Part shown: piece by piece, positions 25,311-34,213 of the stretch
Layout of the letters: each line of letters opens with the position of its first letter
Numbering within the stretch: the stretch's first letter is position 1
Assembly (NCBI RefSeq): GCF_013280595.1
Contig: NZ_JAAATY010000003.1
Location: 372,001-436,000 of the forward strand
Source of the DNA: Kibdelosporangium persicum
Lineage (GTDB): Bacteria; Actinomycetota; Actinomycetes; Mycobacteriales; Pseudonocardiaceae
Reading direction: 5' to 3'
DNA length: 64,000 nucleotides
The notes under the pieces: model-generated
The model's database searches: none
The model's input: the letters and a program-made list of their open reading frames with translations, nothing else
What the model was told of the DNA's origin: nothing
Position numbers and translations under genes: made by a program

Positions 25311-26242
25311 ACCAGCGCTCCTTTCGGCTCGATCTGGTCGAGTTCCTCGCGGGTCAGCGGCTGCGCCGGCCGCTGCGGGAACTCGTGCCGCGCCCGCTTG
25401 CCCCACGGCGCGCCGTCGGAGCGGACGACCTCGCCGGTCTCCATCACCTGCTTGAACCGCCTGAGGTCGTCGTCGAGCTGCTGGTGCGGCTCCTCGCCGA
25501 AGTACCTCGCGAGCAGCTTGCCGAGCCCGCCCGCGGGCAGCTCGTACGTCATCCGGACGCGCACCTCGGTGCTCACGCCGTCCGGTGCGGGCGTGAACCG
25601 CACTTCACCCCGGTTCGGGACGTCCGCGCCGGGCAACGAGCGCCAGGCGATGCGGTCGCCCGGGACCTCGTCGACGATCTCCGCGTCCCATTCGACCGTC
25701 CGGTCGAACGGCGCGGTGGCCACCCAGTGGCTCGTCCGGTCGGAGGTGACGCGCACTTCGTCGAGGTGCGCCATGAAGTTCGGGAGATTGTCCAGCCGTC
25801 GCCAGAACGCGTACACGTCCGGCGGCGGCTTGCGGACCGTTGTCGCCGCTGTCAGTTCCATAGTTCCGCCTTGAGTCGTCCGAAGTGCGGTGCGCACGTC
25901 CGCGACAGTGATGCCGACGACGGCGCCCGTCACTGCCAGCAGCCGCATCCGCCGCTGCCCATGACGGTGCGCGAGTGCCACGCCGAGGCTGAACAGGTCC
26001 ATCGCGTCGCCGGCTACCCGTGTCCACGCCCATGGCCCGGTCCGTTTGCCTGCCAGCAGCCCTGCCGCGTGCACCAGTTCGCGTGCGCCCACCAACGGCA
26101 CCATCACCTTGGATGTTCGCGAGTCGCCGACGCCGCTGAGCCTGCGCACCGCTTTCGGTGCCACCAGTTGCGCCACGCCGAGGCCGAGACTCACCCAGCC
26201 CAGAGCTCTGGCTCTGGGTCGTTCCGCCGTTCCAGAGGTCAT
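25307..26242 (-). CDS. SRPBCC (polyketide cyclase/START-like) protein with N-terminal membrane segments
   Basis: A 311-residue protein. Residues 1-120 contain hydrophobic helices (LGWVSLGLGVAQLVAP; LLAVTGAVVGITVADV). Residues 130-270 are a START-like domain beginning ATTVRKPPPDVYAFWRRLDN, with WDAEIVDEVPGDRIAWRSL, the SRPBCC cyclase/dehydrase pattern. A conserved tail follows. GGAAGG sets the ATG at 26242. It is translationally coupled to the zinc alcohol dehydrogenase, a pairing seen in other actinobacteria; its ligand is unknown. Confidence 0.88.
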   Translation of the reverse strand: MTSGTAERPRARALGWVSLGLGVAQLVAPKAVRRLSGVGDSRTSKVMVPLVGARELVHAAGLLAGKRTGPWAWTRVAGDAMDLFSLGVALAHRHGQRRMRLLAVTGAVVGITVADVRTALRTTQGGTMELTAATTVRKPPPDVYAFWRRLDNLPNFMAHLDEVRVTSDRTSHWVATAPFDRTVEWDAEIVDEVPGDRIAWRSLPGADVPNRGEVRFTPAPDGVSTEVRVRMTYELPAGGLGKLLARYFGEEPHQQLDDDLRRFKQVMETGEVVRSDGAPWGKRARHEFPQRPAQPLTREELDQIEPKGALV

Positions 26243-26792
26243 GACCACCTTCCCAAAGACCGCCCGAACATGCGGGCTACCACGTCAGCGCGCCAATACA
26301 CGCACCAGTCGGGCGACGTTTGACGCGGCGCGGGCCGGGAACGGGAAAATGATGATCAACAGGGCGGTGCCGGGCCGGGAGGGTGACCGGTGACCGCCGA
26401 CGACCTGGCTCGGCGGTGGATCACCCCCGCAGCGGTCCGGTGACATCGGCGAGGAGGAGATCCGCCGGGGACCGTCGTCGCCATGCGTAGCGGTGCCGCC
26501 GACATCCCGACAACCGACATCGTCGACGACCACACCCCGCCGCACGACCCGACTGATCAACCAGCTGCTCGACGCGGCGGGCACGCTCAGCTTCCAGTCG
26601 TACGTCAAAGGCCGTCCGTCCACTGAGGAACGGCGGCCTGGGTGACCGGCGCCACAGCCGTCCACAAAGGAACACGCACTAGCAGAATCGCCGCGAGAAT
26701 GCGAATCCCTTCCGAAGCGTGGAACGATTTGGCTCCCGACGTCGTGATTGGCGAAAGTGACTGCCGGATGCACCGACCAGGGGAAGGCAGTC
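26243..26792. other. Long intergenic region; possible decayed coding remnant
   Basis: No complete gene is supported in this 550-base gap. Two short frames look protein-like: a GTG at 26390 with GGGAGGG before it reads 17 codons (VTADDLARRWITPAAVR) and stops, and another frame ending at 26645 reads TTRLINQLLDAAGTLSFQS near its end. They could be pieces of a frameshifted old gene, but I recognise no family. The last 150 bases presumably hold the metQNI promoter; I see no SAM-type riboswitch there. Confidence 0.3.
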
Positions 26793-27734
26793 ATGGCAGA
26801 GCAGAACACGGTCCCAGGGCTTCCGGAGCGGCCCAAGCGCAACCGGGGCTGGCTGATCGGGATCGCGATCGTCGTGGTCGTCGCGATCGCCGCGGTGGTT
26901 GTGCTGTTCGCCACACGGGATTCCGGCACCGCGGCGGACGGCCGCACCACGGTCCGGATCGGCACCACCGAGGCGGGCGCCGAGTACTGGAGCACCTTCC
27001 GGGATCTGGCCGGGCAGCAGGGCATCGACCTGCAGGTGGTCAGCTTCAGTGACTACACGCAGGCCAACCCGGCGTTGTCGCAGGGCCGCGTCGACCTGAA
27101 CCTGTTCCAGCACTTGCTGTTCCTGACCAACTACAACGTGGCGAACAACGACACGCTGACGCCGATCGCGTCGACGTACATCGTTCCGCTGTCGCTGTAC
27201 TCGCGTAAGCACACGGATGTGGCCGGTATTCCGGCCGGCGGCACGATCGCGATCCCGAACGATCCGACGAACCAGGCGCGGGCGCTGCTCGTGCTGCGGA
27301 AGGCGAACCTGATCGTGCTCAAGGGCGGCGGGAACGTGCTGTCCACGCCCGCCGAGATCGACCGGGAGCGTTCCAAGGTCAGCGTCACACCGGTGGACGC
27401 CGCGCAGACCGTCGCGTCACTGCCCTCTGTGGACGGTGCGGTGGTGAACAACAACTTCGCGCTCAACGGTGGTCTGGACCCGTCGACGGCGTTGTTCGCC
27501 GACGACCCGGCCGACCCGGCCGCCGAGCCGTACATCAACGCGATCGTCGCCCGTGCCGCCGACAAGGACAACGCGGTCTACGCCAAGGTCGCGCGGATCT
27601 ACAAGGACCCGCGCGTGGCCGACAAGGTCAGGGCCGAGTCGAAGAACACCGCGGTCCTGGTCGACCGGCCCGCCGGTGACCTGACCGCGATCACCGCCCG
27701 GCTGTCCGAGACGATCCGCGCCGGCCGCTCGTGA
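26793..27734 (+). CDS. metQ: Methionine ABC transporter substrate-binding protein, membrane-anchored
   Basis: A 313-residue MetQ-family (NlpA) protein: VRIGTTEAGAEYWSTFRDLA, ANPALSQGRVDLNLFQHLLF, IAIPNDPTNQARALLVL and the late GAVVNNNFALNGGLDP. Instead of the usual lipobox it has an N-terminal membrane helix (GWLIGIAIVVVVAIAAVVVL), so it is tethered by that helix. AGGGGAAGG precedes the ATG. It heads metQNI, with a GTGA overlap to metN. Methionine is the usual ligand of the family, but not proven here. Confidence 0.92.
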   Translation: MAEQNTVPGLPERPKRNRGWLIGIAIVVVVAIAAVVVLFATRDSGTAADGRTTVRIGTTEAGAEYWSTFRDLAGQQGIDLQVVSFSDYTQANPALSQGRVDLNLFQHLLFLTNYNVANNDTLTPIASTYIVPLSLYSRKHTDVAGIPAGGTIAIPNDPTNQARALLVLRKANLIVLKGGGNVLSTPAEIDRERSKVSVTPVDAAQTVASLPSVDGAVVNNNFALNGGLDPSTALFADDPADPAAEPYINAIVARAADKDNAVYAKVARIYKDPRVADKVRAESKNTAVLVDRPAGDLTAITARLSETIRAGRS

Positions 27735-28741
27735 GCCCGATCATCGAGTTCCGCGGCGCCGGCAAGACCTTCGGCGACGTGACCGCGCTCGCCGGCGTCG
27801 ATCTGAGCATCGACGCCGGCGAGATCTACGCGGTCATCGGCCACTCCGGCGCCGGCAAGAGCACACTGGTCCGGCTGATCAACGCCCTGGAACGCGCCAC
27901 GTCCGGCGAGGTGCTGGTGGACGGCGTGGACATCACCAAGCTGCCCGAGCGGCGGCTGCGGGAGGTACGGCTGGGCATCGGCATGGTGTTCCAGCAGTTC
28001 AACCTGATGCGCTCGCGCACGGTGTTCGGCAACGTGGCGTATCCGCTGAAGATCGCGGGCTGGGCGAAGGCCGACCGGGAACGCCGGGTCGCGGAACTGC
28101 TGCGGTTCGTCGGGATCGCCGAGAAGGCGTGGCAGTACCCGGACCAGCTGTCGGGCGGGCAGAAGCAGCGGGTCGGCATCGCGCGTGCGCTGGCGACCAA
28201 CCCGAAGATCCTGCTGGCCGACGAGTCGACCAGCGCGCTGGACCCGGAGACCACCGGTGAGGTCCTGCGCCTGCTCAAACGGGTGAACAGCGAGTTCGGC
28301 GTGACGATCGTGGTGATCACGCACGAGATGGAGGTCGTGCGGGAGATCGCCGACCGCGTCGCCGTGCTCAAGGACGGCAAGGTGATCGAGCACGGCACCG
28401 TGCGTGAGGTCTTCGCGTCGCCGCAGGAGCCGACCACCAGGAAGTTCGTCGAGACGGTGCTGCGGGCACGGCCCGGCTCGGCCGATCTGGCCCGGATCCG
28501 GCAACGCCACCCCGGACGCCTGGTCATCGCCAGGATCAGCGACGACCGGCGGATCGGCACCGTGCTGTCGGAGGCGACCAGCCGCTACGACGTGCGCTTC
28601 GAAGTGGTGCACGGCGGCGTGAAGGAGCTCGGCAGCACATCCTTCGGCAGCCTCACGCTGGAGCTGACCGGTGCCGACGCGGCCGTCGACAAGCTGATCG
28701 CCGACCTGCGGACCACCACGGACGTGGAGGAACTGGCCTGA
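27731..28741 (+). CDS. metN: Methionine ABC transporter ATPase with C-terminal NIL domain
   Basis: A 336-residue MetN. Walker A is GHSGAGKST, Q-loop MVFQQFNLMRSRTV, signature LSGGQKQR, Walker B ILLADESTSALD, and switch VITHEME. The last 90 residues form a NIL domain (VRFEVVHGGVKELGSTSFGS), which binds methionine and inhibits transport when the cell has enough. The GTG start overlaps the metQ stop and its own stop overlaps metI by one base. It forms the importer with MetI and MetQ. Confidence 0.95.
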   Translation: MSPIIEFRGAGKTFGDVTALAGVDLSIDAGEIYAVIGHSGAGKSTLVRLINALERATSGEVLVDGVDITKLPERRLREVRLGIGMVFQQFNLMRSRTVFGNVAYPLKIAGWAKADRERRVAELLRFVGIAEKAWQYPDQLSGGQKQRVGIARALATNPKILLADESTSALDPETTGEVLRLLKRVNSEFGVTIVVITHEMEVVREIADRVAVLKDGKVIEHGTVREVFASPQEPTTRKFVETVLRARPGSADLARIRQRHPGRLVIARISDDRRIGTVLSEATSRYDVRFEVVHGGVKELGSTSFGSLTLELTGADAAVDKLIADLRTTTDVEELA

Positions 28742-29403
28742 TGGGCACCAACTGGGACACCCTGCGGCCGATCCTGCTCGACGCGATCGGCCAGACCCTG
28801 TGGATGGTCACCGCGACCATGGTCGCCGGTGGTTTCCTCGGCCTGCTGCTGGGCATCGCGCTCTACAGCACCCGGCCGGGCGGAATCCTGGCCAACCGGC
28901 CGGTGCACACGGTGCTCAACGTGGTGGTGAACATCGTCCGGCCGATCCCGTTCATCATCTTCATCACCGCGATCGGCCCGGTGACGATCGCGGTGGTCGG
29001 CACCCAGCTGGGCACCGGCGCGGCCACGTTCGCGCTGATCGCCGCGGCCACGTTCGGCATCTCCCGGATCGTCGAGCAGAACCTGGTCACCATCGACCCC
29101 GGCGTGATCGAGGCGGCCCGCGCGATGGGCGCGAGCCCGTGGCGGATCATCACGACCCTGCTGGTGCCGGAGGCACTGGGCCCGCTGATCCTCGGCTACA
29201 CGTTCGTGTTCGTGGCCGTGGTCGACATGTCCGCGGTCGCGGGCGCGATCGGTGGCGGCGGCCTCGGCGACTTCGCCATCGTCTACGGCTACCAACGCTT
29301 CGACTGGGCTGTCACGGCGGTCGCCGTGGTGATCATCATCGTGCTGGTCCAGGTCGCCCAGTTCGCGGGCAACCGGCTGGCCCGGCGGGTGCTGCGCCGG
29401 TGA
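28741..29403 (+). CDS. metI: Methionine ABC transporter permease
   Basis: A 220-residue permease with five predicted helices. MetI hallmarks are ALYSTRPGGILANRPVHTVL, VNIVRPIPFIIFITAIGP and the EAA loop EAARAMGASPWRIITTLLVPEA (quoted in part), which contacts MetN. It is the last gene of the met operon; the stop is followed by a 132-base gap before the tungstate-type system. No separate terminator is obvious in that gap. Confidence 0.95.
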   Translation: MGTNWDTLRPILLDAIGQTLWMVTATMVAGGFLGLLLGIALYSTRPGGILANRPVHTVLNVVVNIVRPIPFIIFITAIGPVTIAVVGTQLGTGAATFALIAAATFGISRIVEQNLVTIDPGVIEAARAMGASPWRIITTLLVPEALGPLILGYTFVFVAVVDMSAVAGAIGGGGLGDFAIVYGYQRFDWAVTAVAVVIIIVLVQVAQFAGNRLARRVLRR

Positions 29404-29535
29404 CCCCGGGCGGATAAGGTCGGTGTCCTGACCACAGGGTGTCGCATGACCTGGTACGTCCGGCTGGTCAGCCGGGTTGGTCGCGGACAGCCGTTCCGCG
29501 CCCGAGCCGGCATGGCCGCCCGGAAAGGAACACCG

Positions 29536-30363
29536 GTGATCCGACGCGTACTGGCCGCCGTTGCCGCCCTGGCGCTGGCGGCGGGATGCGGCACTGACCA
29601 AGCCGCCGCCCCGGCCGGCAAGGAGCTGATCCTCGCCACCACCACGAGCACCCAGGACTCCGGCCTGCTCGACGACCTGCTGCCCGAGTTCACCCGGGAC
29701 ACCGGCTGGCGGGTCAAGTCCCTCGCCGTCGGCAGTGGTCAGGCGATCGAGCTGGGCAGGCGGGGCGAGGCCGACGTCCTGCTGGTGCACTCGCCCGAAG
29801 CCGAGGTCAGGTTCGTGGCCGAAGGCAGTGCCGGGCCGCGGCGGCTGGTCATGCACAACGACTTCGTCCTGGCCGGGCCGGCCGGCGACCCGGCGGGCAC
29901 CAGGAACCAGCCCGCCGTCGAGGCGATGCGGAAGATCGCCTCGACCGGCGCGGGTTTCGTGTCCCGTGGCGACGAGTCCGGGACGCACGCCCGGGAGAAG
30001 CAGCTCTGGCACCAAGCCGGGGTCACGCCGTCCGGGGGCTGGTACCGCTCGACCGGGCAGGGCATGGGCGCGACCTTGCGGGTCGCCAGTGAGACGTCGG
30101 CGTACACGCTGACCGACCGGGCCACGTACCTCACCCAGAAACCGCCGCTCGAGGTGCTCAACGAGGGCGACAAGGCCCTGCTGAACATCTACCACGTGAT
30201 CGAGATGACCAGGAAGGCCGGCGACCGGGTGCAGCCGGAGGGCGCGAAGGCGTTCGCCGACTGGATCGTCGGCGCCAAGGCACAGGGCATGATCGGCGCG
30301 TTCGGTGAGGGCAAGCTGTTCGTGCCGGACGCGGGCAAGGACGAAGCGGCCCTGGGCAGCTGA
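29536..30363 (+). CDS. tupA: Tungstate-type ABC transporter substrate-binding lipoprotein
   Basis: A 275-residue precursor with lipobox LAAGC (Cys18). Residues 35-43 read TTTSTQDSG, the oxyanion-binding signature of TupA, followed by SGQAIELGRRGEADVLLVHS and SRGDESGTHAREKQLW, both conserved TupA motifs. It should bind tungstate, possibly molybdate, outside the membrane. AAGGA sets the GTG at 29536; 30 codons of open frame upstream contain no homologous sequence. It is coupled to tupB (TGATG). The leader contains a hairpin at 29460-29475 of unknown meaning. Confidence 0.92.
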   Translation: MIRRVLAAVAALALAAGCGTDQAAAPAGKELILATTTSTQDSGLLDDLLPEFTRDTGWRVKSLAVGSGQAIELGRRGEADVLLVHSPEAEVRFVAEGSAGPRRLVMHNDFVLAGPAGDPAGTRNQPAVEAMRKIASTGAGFVSRGDESGTHAREKQLWHQAGVTPSGGWYRSTGQGMGATLRVASETSAYTLTDRATYLTQKPPLEVLNEGDKALLNIYHVIEMTRKAGDRVQPEGAKAFADWIVGAKAQGMIGAFGEGKLFVPDAGKDEAALGS

Positions 30364-31064
30364 TGGACGTACTCGGCGACGGCCTGGTCGAGGCAGTGCG
30401 GCTGCTGCTGACCGGTGACCAGGACACCTGGGCGATCACCGGGCTGACGTTGCGTGTCTCGCTCACGGCCACCGTCATCGCGTTGCTCATCGGTGTCCCG
30501 CTGGGCGCCGTGCTGGCTCTCGGCCGGTTTCGCGGGCGAAGAGTGCTGCTCGCGATCGCCAACACCGGTATGGGCCTGCCGCCGGTCGTCGTCGGGTTGT
30601 TCGTCACAGTATTGCTATGGCGTAGCGGTCCGTTGGGCGCGCTCGGTCTGCTGTACACGCCCACGGCGATGGTCATCGCGCAAGCCGGGATCGCCACGCC
30701 GATCGTGGTCGCGCTGACGGCGGCGGCCCTGCACCAGGTCGACCCGGACTTCCTGCTGCAGATGCGCGGCCTCGGCGCCACGCGCGTCCGTGCCCTCGGT
30801 GCGTTGCTGACGGAGGCGAAACTGCCGTTGCTGGCCGTCGGAATGGCCGGTTTCGGCGCCGTGGTGAGCGAAGTCGGGGCCGCGCAGATGGTCGGCGGCA
30901 ACCTCGCGGGCGAGACACGGGTGCTCACCACGGCGGCTGTCCTGGCCACAAGCCGTGGGCAGTTCGCCTTGGCCATCGCCTTCGGCCTGGTCCTGCTGGC
31001 CATCGCGTTCGCGGTCAACCTGGCGGTCACGTTCGCCCAGCACCGGCAGACGGCCACCCGGTGA
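30363..31064 (+). CDS. tupB: Tungstate-type ABC transporter permease
   Basis: A 233-residue permease with about five helices. It shows SLTATVIALLIGVPLGAVLAL, NTGMGLPPVVVGLFVTVLLW and ATRVRALGALLTEAKLPLLA, the TupB version of the ATPase-docking loop (each quoted in part), plus FGAVVSEVGAAQMVGGN. It forms the channel with TupC. The ATG overlaps the tupA stop and its stop overlaps the GTG of tupC, so the three genes are translated together. Confidence 0.92.
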   Translation: MDVLGDGLVEAVRLLLTGDQDTWAITGLTLRVSLTATVIALLIGVPLGAVLALGRFRGRRVLLAIANTGMGLPPVVVGLFVTVLLWRSGPLGALGLLYTPTAMVIAQAGIATPIVVALTAAALHQVDPDFLLQMRGLGATRVRALGALLTEAKLPLLAVGMAGFGAVVSEVGAAQMVGGNLAGETRVLTTAAVLATSRGQFALAIAFGLVLLAIAFAVNLAVTFAQHRQTATR

Positions 31065-32038
31065 GCATCGGCTGCCGTGACCTCCGGGTGACCGCGGGCG
31101 GGCGAACGCTCGTCTCGGTGGCCGCCCTCGACATCGACGACGGCGAAACCGTTGCCATCCTCGGCCCCAACGGCGCTGGTAAGTCCACTTTGTTGCGTGC
31201 GCTCGTCCACCTGACGCAGTCCTCTGGCACGGTGCTGCTCGACGGTCAGCCCGCCACGACAACCGCCCTACGGCACGCCGTCGCCGCCGTCCTGCAGCGG
31301 CCCGTGCTGCAACGTGCGACCGTGCTCGACAACGCCGCCGCCGGGCTCAGACTGCGTGGTGTGCGGCGAGCCGAAGCGCGTCGCCGTGCAGAGCCGTGGC
31401 TGGACGCTTTGGGCGTGGCGCACCTCGCCCCTCGCCACGCGCGGACGTTGTCCGGCGGCGAGGCGCAACGTGTCGCGATCGCGCGTGCCCTGGCCGTCGC
31501 ACCGCGTGTGTTGGTGCTCGACGAACCGTTCTCCGGTCTCGACGCGACGACCCGTACGGATCTGCTTGCCGACCTCCGCGCCGCGCTCGACCGGCTCAGC
31601 GCGTCTGTCCTGCTGGTCACGCACGACCGCGCGGAGGCGCATGCGCTCGCGCAACGCACCGCTCTACTGGTCGACGGCGAGATCCGTCAGATCGGCAAGA
31701 CGAGCTCGGTGCTCGACGAGCCCGCCGATCCGGAGTGCGCGACGCTGCTCGGGTTCACGACGCACCTCCCGCCCGCACTCACCGGCCGGGATGTGCTGCT
31801 GGTCGCCCGTCCCGAACGCTGCACGCCACTCGGCGACACCACGCCCGATCCACCGGATTCCCTGGTGTTCGAGGGCGTTCTCCGTCGCGTCGTCCCGCTC
31901 GGCGGCGCTGTCCGGCTCGACGTCGACACCGGGCACGGCTTGGCCGCCTCGGTGACCACGGCGGACATCACGGCCGCCCCCGGCAGCCCGATCAGGCTGG
32001 CGGTCAACGTCGACGACCTCCGCGCGTGTGGCCGCTAG
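31061..32038 (+). CDS. tupC: Tungstate-type ABC transporter ATPase with C-terminal extension
   Basis: A 325-residue ATPase. Walker A is GPNGAGKST, signature LSGGEAQRV, Walker B VLVLDEPFSGLD, switch LVTHDRAEA. After residue 240 a beta-rich extension (VLLVARPERCTPLGD; FEGVLRRVVPLGGAVRLDVD) resembles a TOBE/MopI-like regulatory domain that may sense the oxyanion. Tungstate-type TupC proteins are often shorter, so the extension is a point of difference. Tungstate would serve molybdopterin-type enzymes, none of which is in this window. Confidence 0.9.
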   Translation: MSIGCRDLRVTAGGRTLVSVAALDIDDGETVAILGPNGAGKSTLLRALVHLTQSSGTVLLDGQPATTTALRHAVAAVLQRPVLQRATVLDNAAAGLRLRGVRRAEARRRAEPWLDALGVAHLAPRHARTLSGGEAQRVAIARALAVAPRVLVLDEPFSGLDATTRTDLLADLRAALDRLSASVLLVTHDRAEAHALAQRTALLVDGEIRQIGKTSSVLDEPADPECATLLGFTTHLPPALTGRDVLLVARPERCTPLGDTTPDPPDSLVFEGVLRRVVPLGGAVRLDVDTGHGLAASVTTADITAAPGSPIRLAVNVDDLRACGR

Positions 32039-32115
32039 CGTGGGCGGCCACGGCCATCGTGTACGGGACGACTAAGGTCGGCGTGACGTTTGTGCTGCTC
32101 GTGGCGTGGTAGCCG

Positions 32116-32283
32116 ATGAGCATGCTTGAGCACCCGATTCCTCCTGGGCCGGACCCGGGCGGGCCGCCGCAGCCGCCGCCGGGACCCGGGCCGATCCCGC
32201 CGAACCCCGAGCCCAGCCCGATCCCGCCGCTGCCACCCGACCCCAGCCCGGCACCGCCCGAACCGCCGTTGCCGACGACCTGA
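32116..32283 (+). CDS. Small proline-rich hypothetical protein (55 residues)
   Basis: An ATG at 32116 opens a 55-codon frame with nearly half proline, made of repeats such as PPGPDPGGPPQPPPGPGPIP and PPLPPDPSPAPPEPPLP. The frame has strong third-position G/C and ends shortly before the convergent oxidoreductase gene. There is no clear ribosome site and no signal peptide. It may be a real disordered small protein; chance is also possible because the stretch is very C-rich. Confidence 0.45.
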   Translation: MSMLEHPIPPGPDPGGPPQPPPGPGPIPPNPEPSPIPPLPPDPSPAPPEPPLPTT

Positions 32284-32302
32284 CCGGGCCGGTCAGCCGG
32301 GC

Positions 32303-33346
32303 TCACGCGTGCCGCAGGGCGAACACCGTCCACCGGACGACCCTTTCCTTGATCAGCGCACCGAGCCGTCCCGTGACGATCGTGTCCTTCGGCGAGTCGT
32401 CCGCGTTCACGAACTGGAACAGGCCGTTGTCCCGGCCAAGGCTCACGCACTGCGCGTAGTACCGGAACGACAACGGCCTGGGTTCCCGGCCGCGCAGCTC
32501 CAGCGCGATGTTCTTCCCGGCTCGTGAGCCCACGGGAAGGGCGGCGGCACAAGCCATCCGCAGCGGCCCGGCGGTCTCGGTCCGTGCGCCCGCCGCGTCA
32601 CCGACCGCGTAGATGTCCGGATAGGACACCGACCGCAGCGTGGCGTCCACCGCGACGCGGCCGTCACTGTCCAACGCGATCCCGGCCTCGGCCGCGAGCT
32701 CGGTGTTCGGTGTCATCGAGGCAGCCCACAGGACCACGTCGCTGTCGATCTCCTCGGGCGTGACGGTCTGGCCCTCCCGCACAGCGATCCCCAGCTCGGC
32801 GAAGACGGACCGGACGTGCGCCCGGCCCTTGGCCGACAGGGACGGCCCGAGCTCGCCCGCCGTCACCATCCGCACCCGCCAGTCCCGCGCGGCCGACGCC
32901 AGCTCACTGGCCATCTCGATGCCGGTCAGGCTGCCGCCGACCACGGTCAGTGTCCCCGGGCCGTCATCCAGCCGTTTGCGCAGGTAGCTCGCGTTCTCCG
33001 AGGTGAAGACCCGGCCGCAGCCGCGGTAGCCCTTGGTACGGCTGCCGAGCGCGTAGACAAGTCGATCGTACGAATACGTTCCGCCGTCGTCAGTACGAAC
33101 CTCACGACGGACCGGGTCGATCGTCGTGGCCCGCGCCGCCACGTGCGTCACGGGCTTGTTCCGGATGAACGTGGACAACGGGTGCGTGATGTCGGGACGC
33201 CCGGCCGCCAGCTCGTGCTCGCGCACCCGCTCGGTGAAGCGGGAACTGGGCGCGATCAACGTGACTTCTGCCTGGTCAGCGGCACGAAGCGCGGCCATCA
33301 GGCCGCCGTACCCGGCGCCGAGGACAACAACACTGTGCTTGGTCAT
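32303..33346 (-). CDS. NAD(P)/FAD-dependent oxidoreductase (NDH-2-like)
   Basis: A 347-residue flavoprotein. The FAD site is VVVLGAGYGGLMAALRA; the NAD site is LTVVGGSLTGIEMASELA; the second FAD motif is YPDIYAVGDAAGA. The layout and length fit small NDH-2-like pyridine nucleotide disulfide-type oxidoreductases without a long membrane-binding C-terminal tail. The ATG at 33346 starts the dinucleotide fold; an earlier start at 33382 is open. It lies downstream of the BlaI gene on the same strand, separated by 55 bases. Electron acceptor unknown, possibly menaquinone. Confidence 0.88.
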   Translation of the reverse strand: MTKHSVVVLGAGYGGLMAALRAADQAEVTLIAPSSRFTERVREHELAAGRPDITHPLSTFIRNKPVTHVAARATTIDPVRREVRTDDGGTYSYDRLVYALGSRTKGYRGCGRVFTSENASYLRKRLDDGPGTLTVVGGSLTGIEMASELASAARDWRVRMVTAGELGPSLSAKGRAHVRSVFAELGIAVREGQTVTPEEIDSDVVLWAASMTPNTELAAEAGIALDSDGRVAVDATLRSVSYPDIYAVGDAAGARTETAGPLRMACAAALPVGSRAGKNIALELRGREPRPLSFRYYAQCVSLGRDNGLFQFVNADDSPKDTIVTGRLGALIKERVVRWTVFALRHA

Positions 33347-33401
33347 GCCATGAAGACGCAACCGCACCGTGTTGTGTGACATCCGGCCACACCCGTCGTG
33401 C

Positions 33402-33767
33402 TCACTTCTTTCGCTTGCGGCGCTTGCGCGCCAGCGCCTCGCTGAGCACCTCGGATTCCGGGCCGCTCACCGACCGGGCGAACTGGGTCAGCGCCGCGGC
33501 CCGGTCGTCGGTCAGCGACAACGCTTCCAGCATCAGCTGGGCGACATAGCTTTCCCGGCTCTCGGCCGGCCGGTAGTGCCACGCCCTGCCTTCCAGGTGC
33601 CGGTGGACGAACCCCTTCTTGGCCAGCCTGTCCAGCACCGTCATCACCGTGGTGTACGCCAGATCGCGCTCTGCCAGCGCACGGGCGACGTCCCGGACCG
33701 CCATCGGTTCGGTGCGCTGCCAGAGGATTTCCATCACGGCACGTTCGAGTTCGCCCAGTGTGTTCAT
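33402..33767 (-). CDS. BlaI/MecI/CopY-family transcriptional repressor
   Basis: A 121-residue repressor starting MNTLGELERAVMEILWQ, with TVMTVLDRLAKKGFVHRHLE as the recognition helix and wing, then a C-terminal dimerisation helix and a very basic tail (ARKRRKRKK). The family represses beta-lactam or copper genes; no BlaR1-type sensor protease lies beside it. It is downstream of two small membrane-protein genes on the same strand, and a BlaI-like operator lies before them at 34630. Actinobacterial homologues are known to control respiratory genes as well, which fits the neighbouring NDH-2 genes. Confidence 0.9.
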   Translation of the reverse strand: MNTLGELERAVMEILWQRTEPMAVRDVARALAERDLAYTTVMTVLDRLAKKGFVHRHLEGRAWHYRPAESRESYVAQLMLEALSLTDDRAAALTQFARSVSGPESEVLSEALARKRRKRKK

Positions 33768-33802
33768 CAGTTCACCCTGACTACGTGCTGGTGAACAGCC
33801 AG

Positions 33803-34213
33803 TCATTGAGCCACGGCACGGCCCGACACCCTGATCCACCAGAGACCCAGAATCGGCAGCACCACCGGCACGAATCCGTAGCCACGGCCGTAGCACGACC
33901 ACACCGTGGCGTCCGGGAACAGCTGTGGCGCGAACAGACTGACCGTGCCGACGACGAGAACCCCGACCAGCTCGACCACGCACGAGATCACGACGATCCG
34001 GCGGGACGTCCTGCTTCCCTTGACCAGACACACCAACGCGACGATGTAGATCACCGCGGCCACGGCGGAGAGCACGTACGCGAGCGGCGCGCGGTCGAAT
34101 CTCGTGGCGATCTGGACCGCCGACCGGGCCGTCGCGGCGATCACGAAGACCGCGTACACGGCGATCAACAGCCGGCCGGGCCCGGACCTGGTCGTCTCCC
34201 GCAGGTCAGCCAT
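33803..34213 (-). CDS. Small integral membrane protein
   Basis: A 136-residue protein with four predicted helices (LLIAVYAVFVIAATARSAVQ; LSAVAAVIYIVALVCLV; VVISCVVELVGVLVVGTVSL; GFVPVVLPILGLWWI). The loop LFAPQLFPDATVWSCYGRGY before the last helix is distinctive. No known family is recognised beyond actinobacterial integral membrane proteins. Its start overlaps the preceding membrane-protein gene by eight bases, and BlaI follows 35 bases after its stop, so all three probably form an operon. Confidence 0.8.
   Translation of the reverse strand: MADLRETTRSGPGRLLIAVYAVFVIAATARSAVQIATRFDRAPLAYVLSAVAAVIYIVALVCLVKGSRTSRRIVVISCVVELVGVLVVGTVSLFAPQLFPDATVWSCYGRGYGFVPVVLPILGLWWIRVSGRAVAQ

Noticed and set aside
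24081-25874. 597-codon plus-strand open frame
   Set aside because: Antisense to the zinc alcohol dehydrogenase and SRPBCC genes; no homology signs.
26646-26792. SAM riboswitch before metQNI
   Set aside because: I found no SAM-I/SAM-IV conserved core in the leader, and methionine control could be by another route.
29404-29535. Moco/tungsten cofactor riboswitch before tupA
   Set aside because: There is a short hairpin (29460-29475) but the conserved core and multi-stem layout are not evident by eye.
28585-30195. 536-codon minus-strand open frame
   Set aside because: Antisense to metI and tupA; Arg/His/Asp-rich shadow without a start or motif.
33402-33767. Beta-lactam resistance module
   Set aside because: BlaI is present, but there is no BlaR1 protease-sensor and no beta-lactamase in the neighbourhood.
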